Assembly (NCBI RefSeq): GCF_000696185.1
Contig: NZ_KK853997.1
Location: 7,930,286 to 7,964,155, forward strand
DNA length: 33,870 bases
Reading direction: 5' to 3'
DNA from: Kitasatospora cheerisanensis KCTC 2395
Lineage (GTDB): Bacteria; Actinomycetota; Actinomycetes; Streptomycetales; Streptomycetaceae
Shown here piece by piece: positions 33,793 through 33,870 of the stretch (positions are counted from its first letter, which is position 1; each line of letters starts with the position of its first letter). Below the pieces are notes generated by a model. That model worked only from the letters and a program-made list of their open reading frames with translations, was not told the origin of the DNA and made no database searches. Made by a program: the position numbers and the translations under genes.

Positions 33793-33870
33793 GAGGCTCA
33801 GGACGAAGACCTAGCGCCCCGGGAAGCTCCGGGAACAGGAAGGACGCCGCGTACAGCGTCAGGCTCGGCA
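33793..33870 (-). other. Window edge with a possible coding end
   Basis: On the minus strand, one frame entering from the edge reads SLTLYAASFLFPELPGA, a membrane-like segment, before running out of sense near 33815. It may be the end of a separate gene, or the beginning of the adjacent membrane protein in another frame. Too little is visible to decide. Confidence 0.3.

Overview
The window is high-GC actinobacterial DNA, most likely from Streptomyces or Kitasatospora. Supporting signs are GC-rich third codon positions, GTG and TTG starts, SARP/AfsR-type regulator remnants, a Ku gene with a lysine-rich tail and several Streptomyces-type hypothetical proteins. It begins inside one gene and ends at the edge of another.

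Layout. Positions 1-1345 hold the tail of a probable large regulator, a GNAT acetyltransferase and a DUF1330 protein. Positions 1535-6865 encode a 1776-residue LPXTG-anchored surface protein with a lectin-like head and twelve tandem DUF11/DUF7507-type repeats. Next comes a NarL-type two-component pair (7111-9237), whose kinase carries an extra C-terminal membrane segment and outer domain, then a convergent PAP2 phosphatase behind a perfect 12-bp palindrome. Positions 10136-16038 carry a RibD/DHFR-like reductase, a membrane-anchored EEP-family protein, a small secreted four-Cys protein, a probable Imm21-type immunity protein, Ku, a frameshifted small acidic gene and a coiled-coil protein.

The core of the window is 16468-32862: two related secreted-toxin cassettes pointing away from each other. 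Cassette A (minus strand, 23918 down to 16468) has three genes: a secreted trypsin-fold protein fused to ricin-type lectin repeats, a 1532-residue ALF-repeat/HINT polymorphic toxin with an RNase A-like tip, and a probable immunity gene. Cassette B (plus strand, 26195 to 32862) repeats the first two genes with swapped ends. Its trypsin-fold protein carries a beta-propeller lectin, and its toxin has a different tip, carries a single-base frameshift and has no visible immunity partner.

Both trypsin-fold proteins have lost the catalytic His and Ser, and B has also lost the Asp, so they look like pseudoproteases. Both start at a TTG with the same Shine-Dalgarno spacing, and both are separated from their toxin by a strong hairpin. 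The inferred picture is a two-component secreted system: a lectin-bearing pseudoprotease works beside a long ALF/coiled-coil toxin stalk, and both the lectin head and the toxic tip are exchangeable. About 2.3 kb of largely non-coding DNA separates the cassettes. It holds an AT-rich control region and one small gene. After cassette B come a 67-residue conserved protein and a membrane protein.
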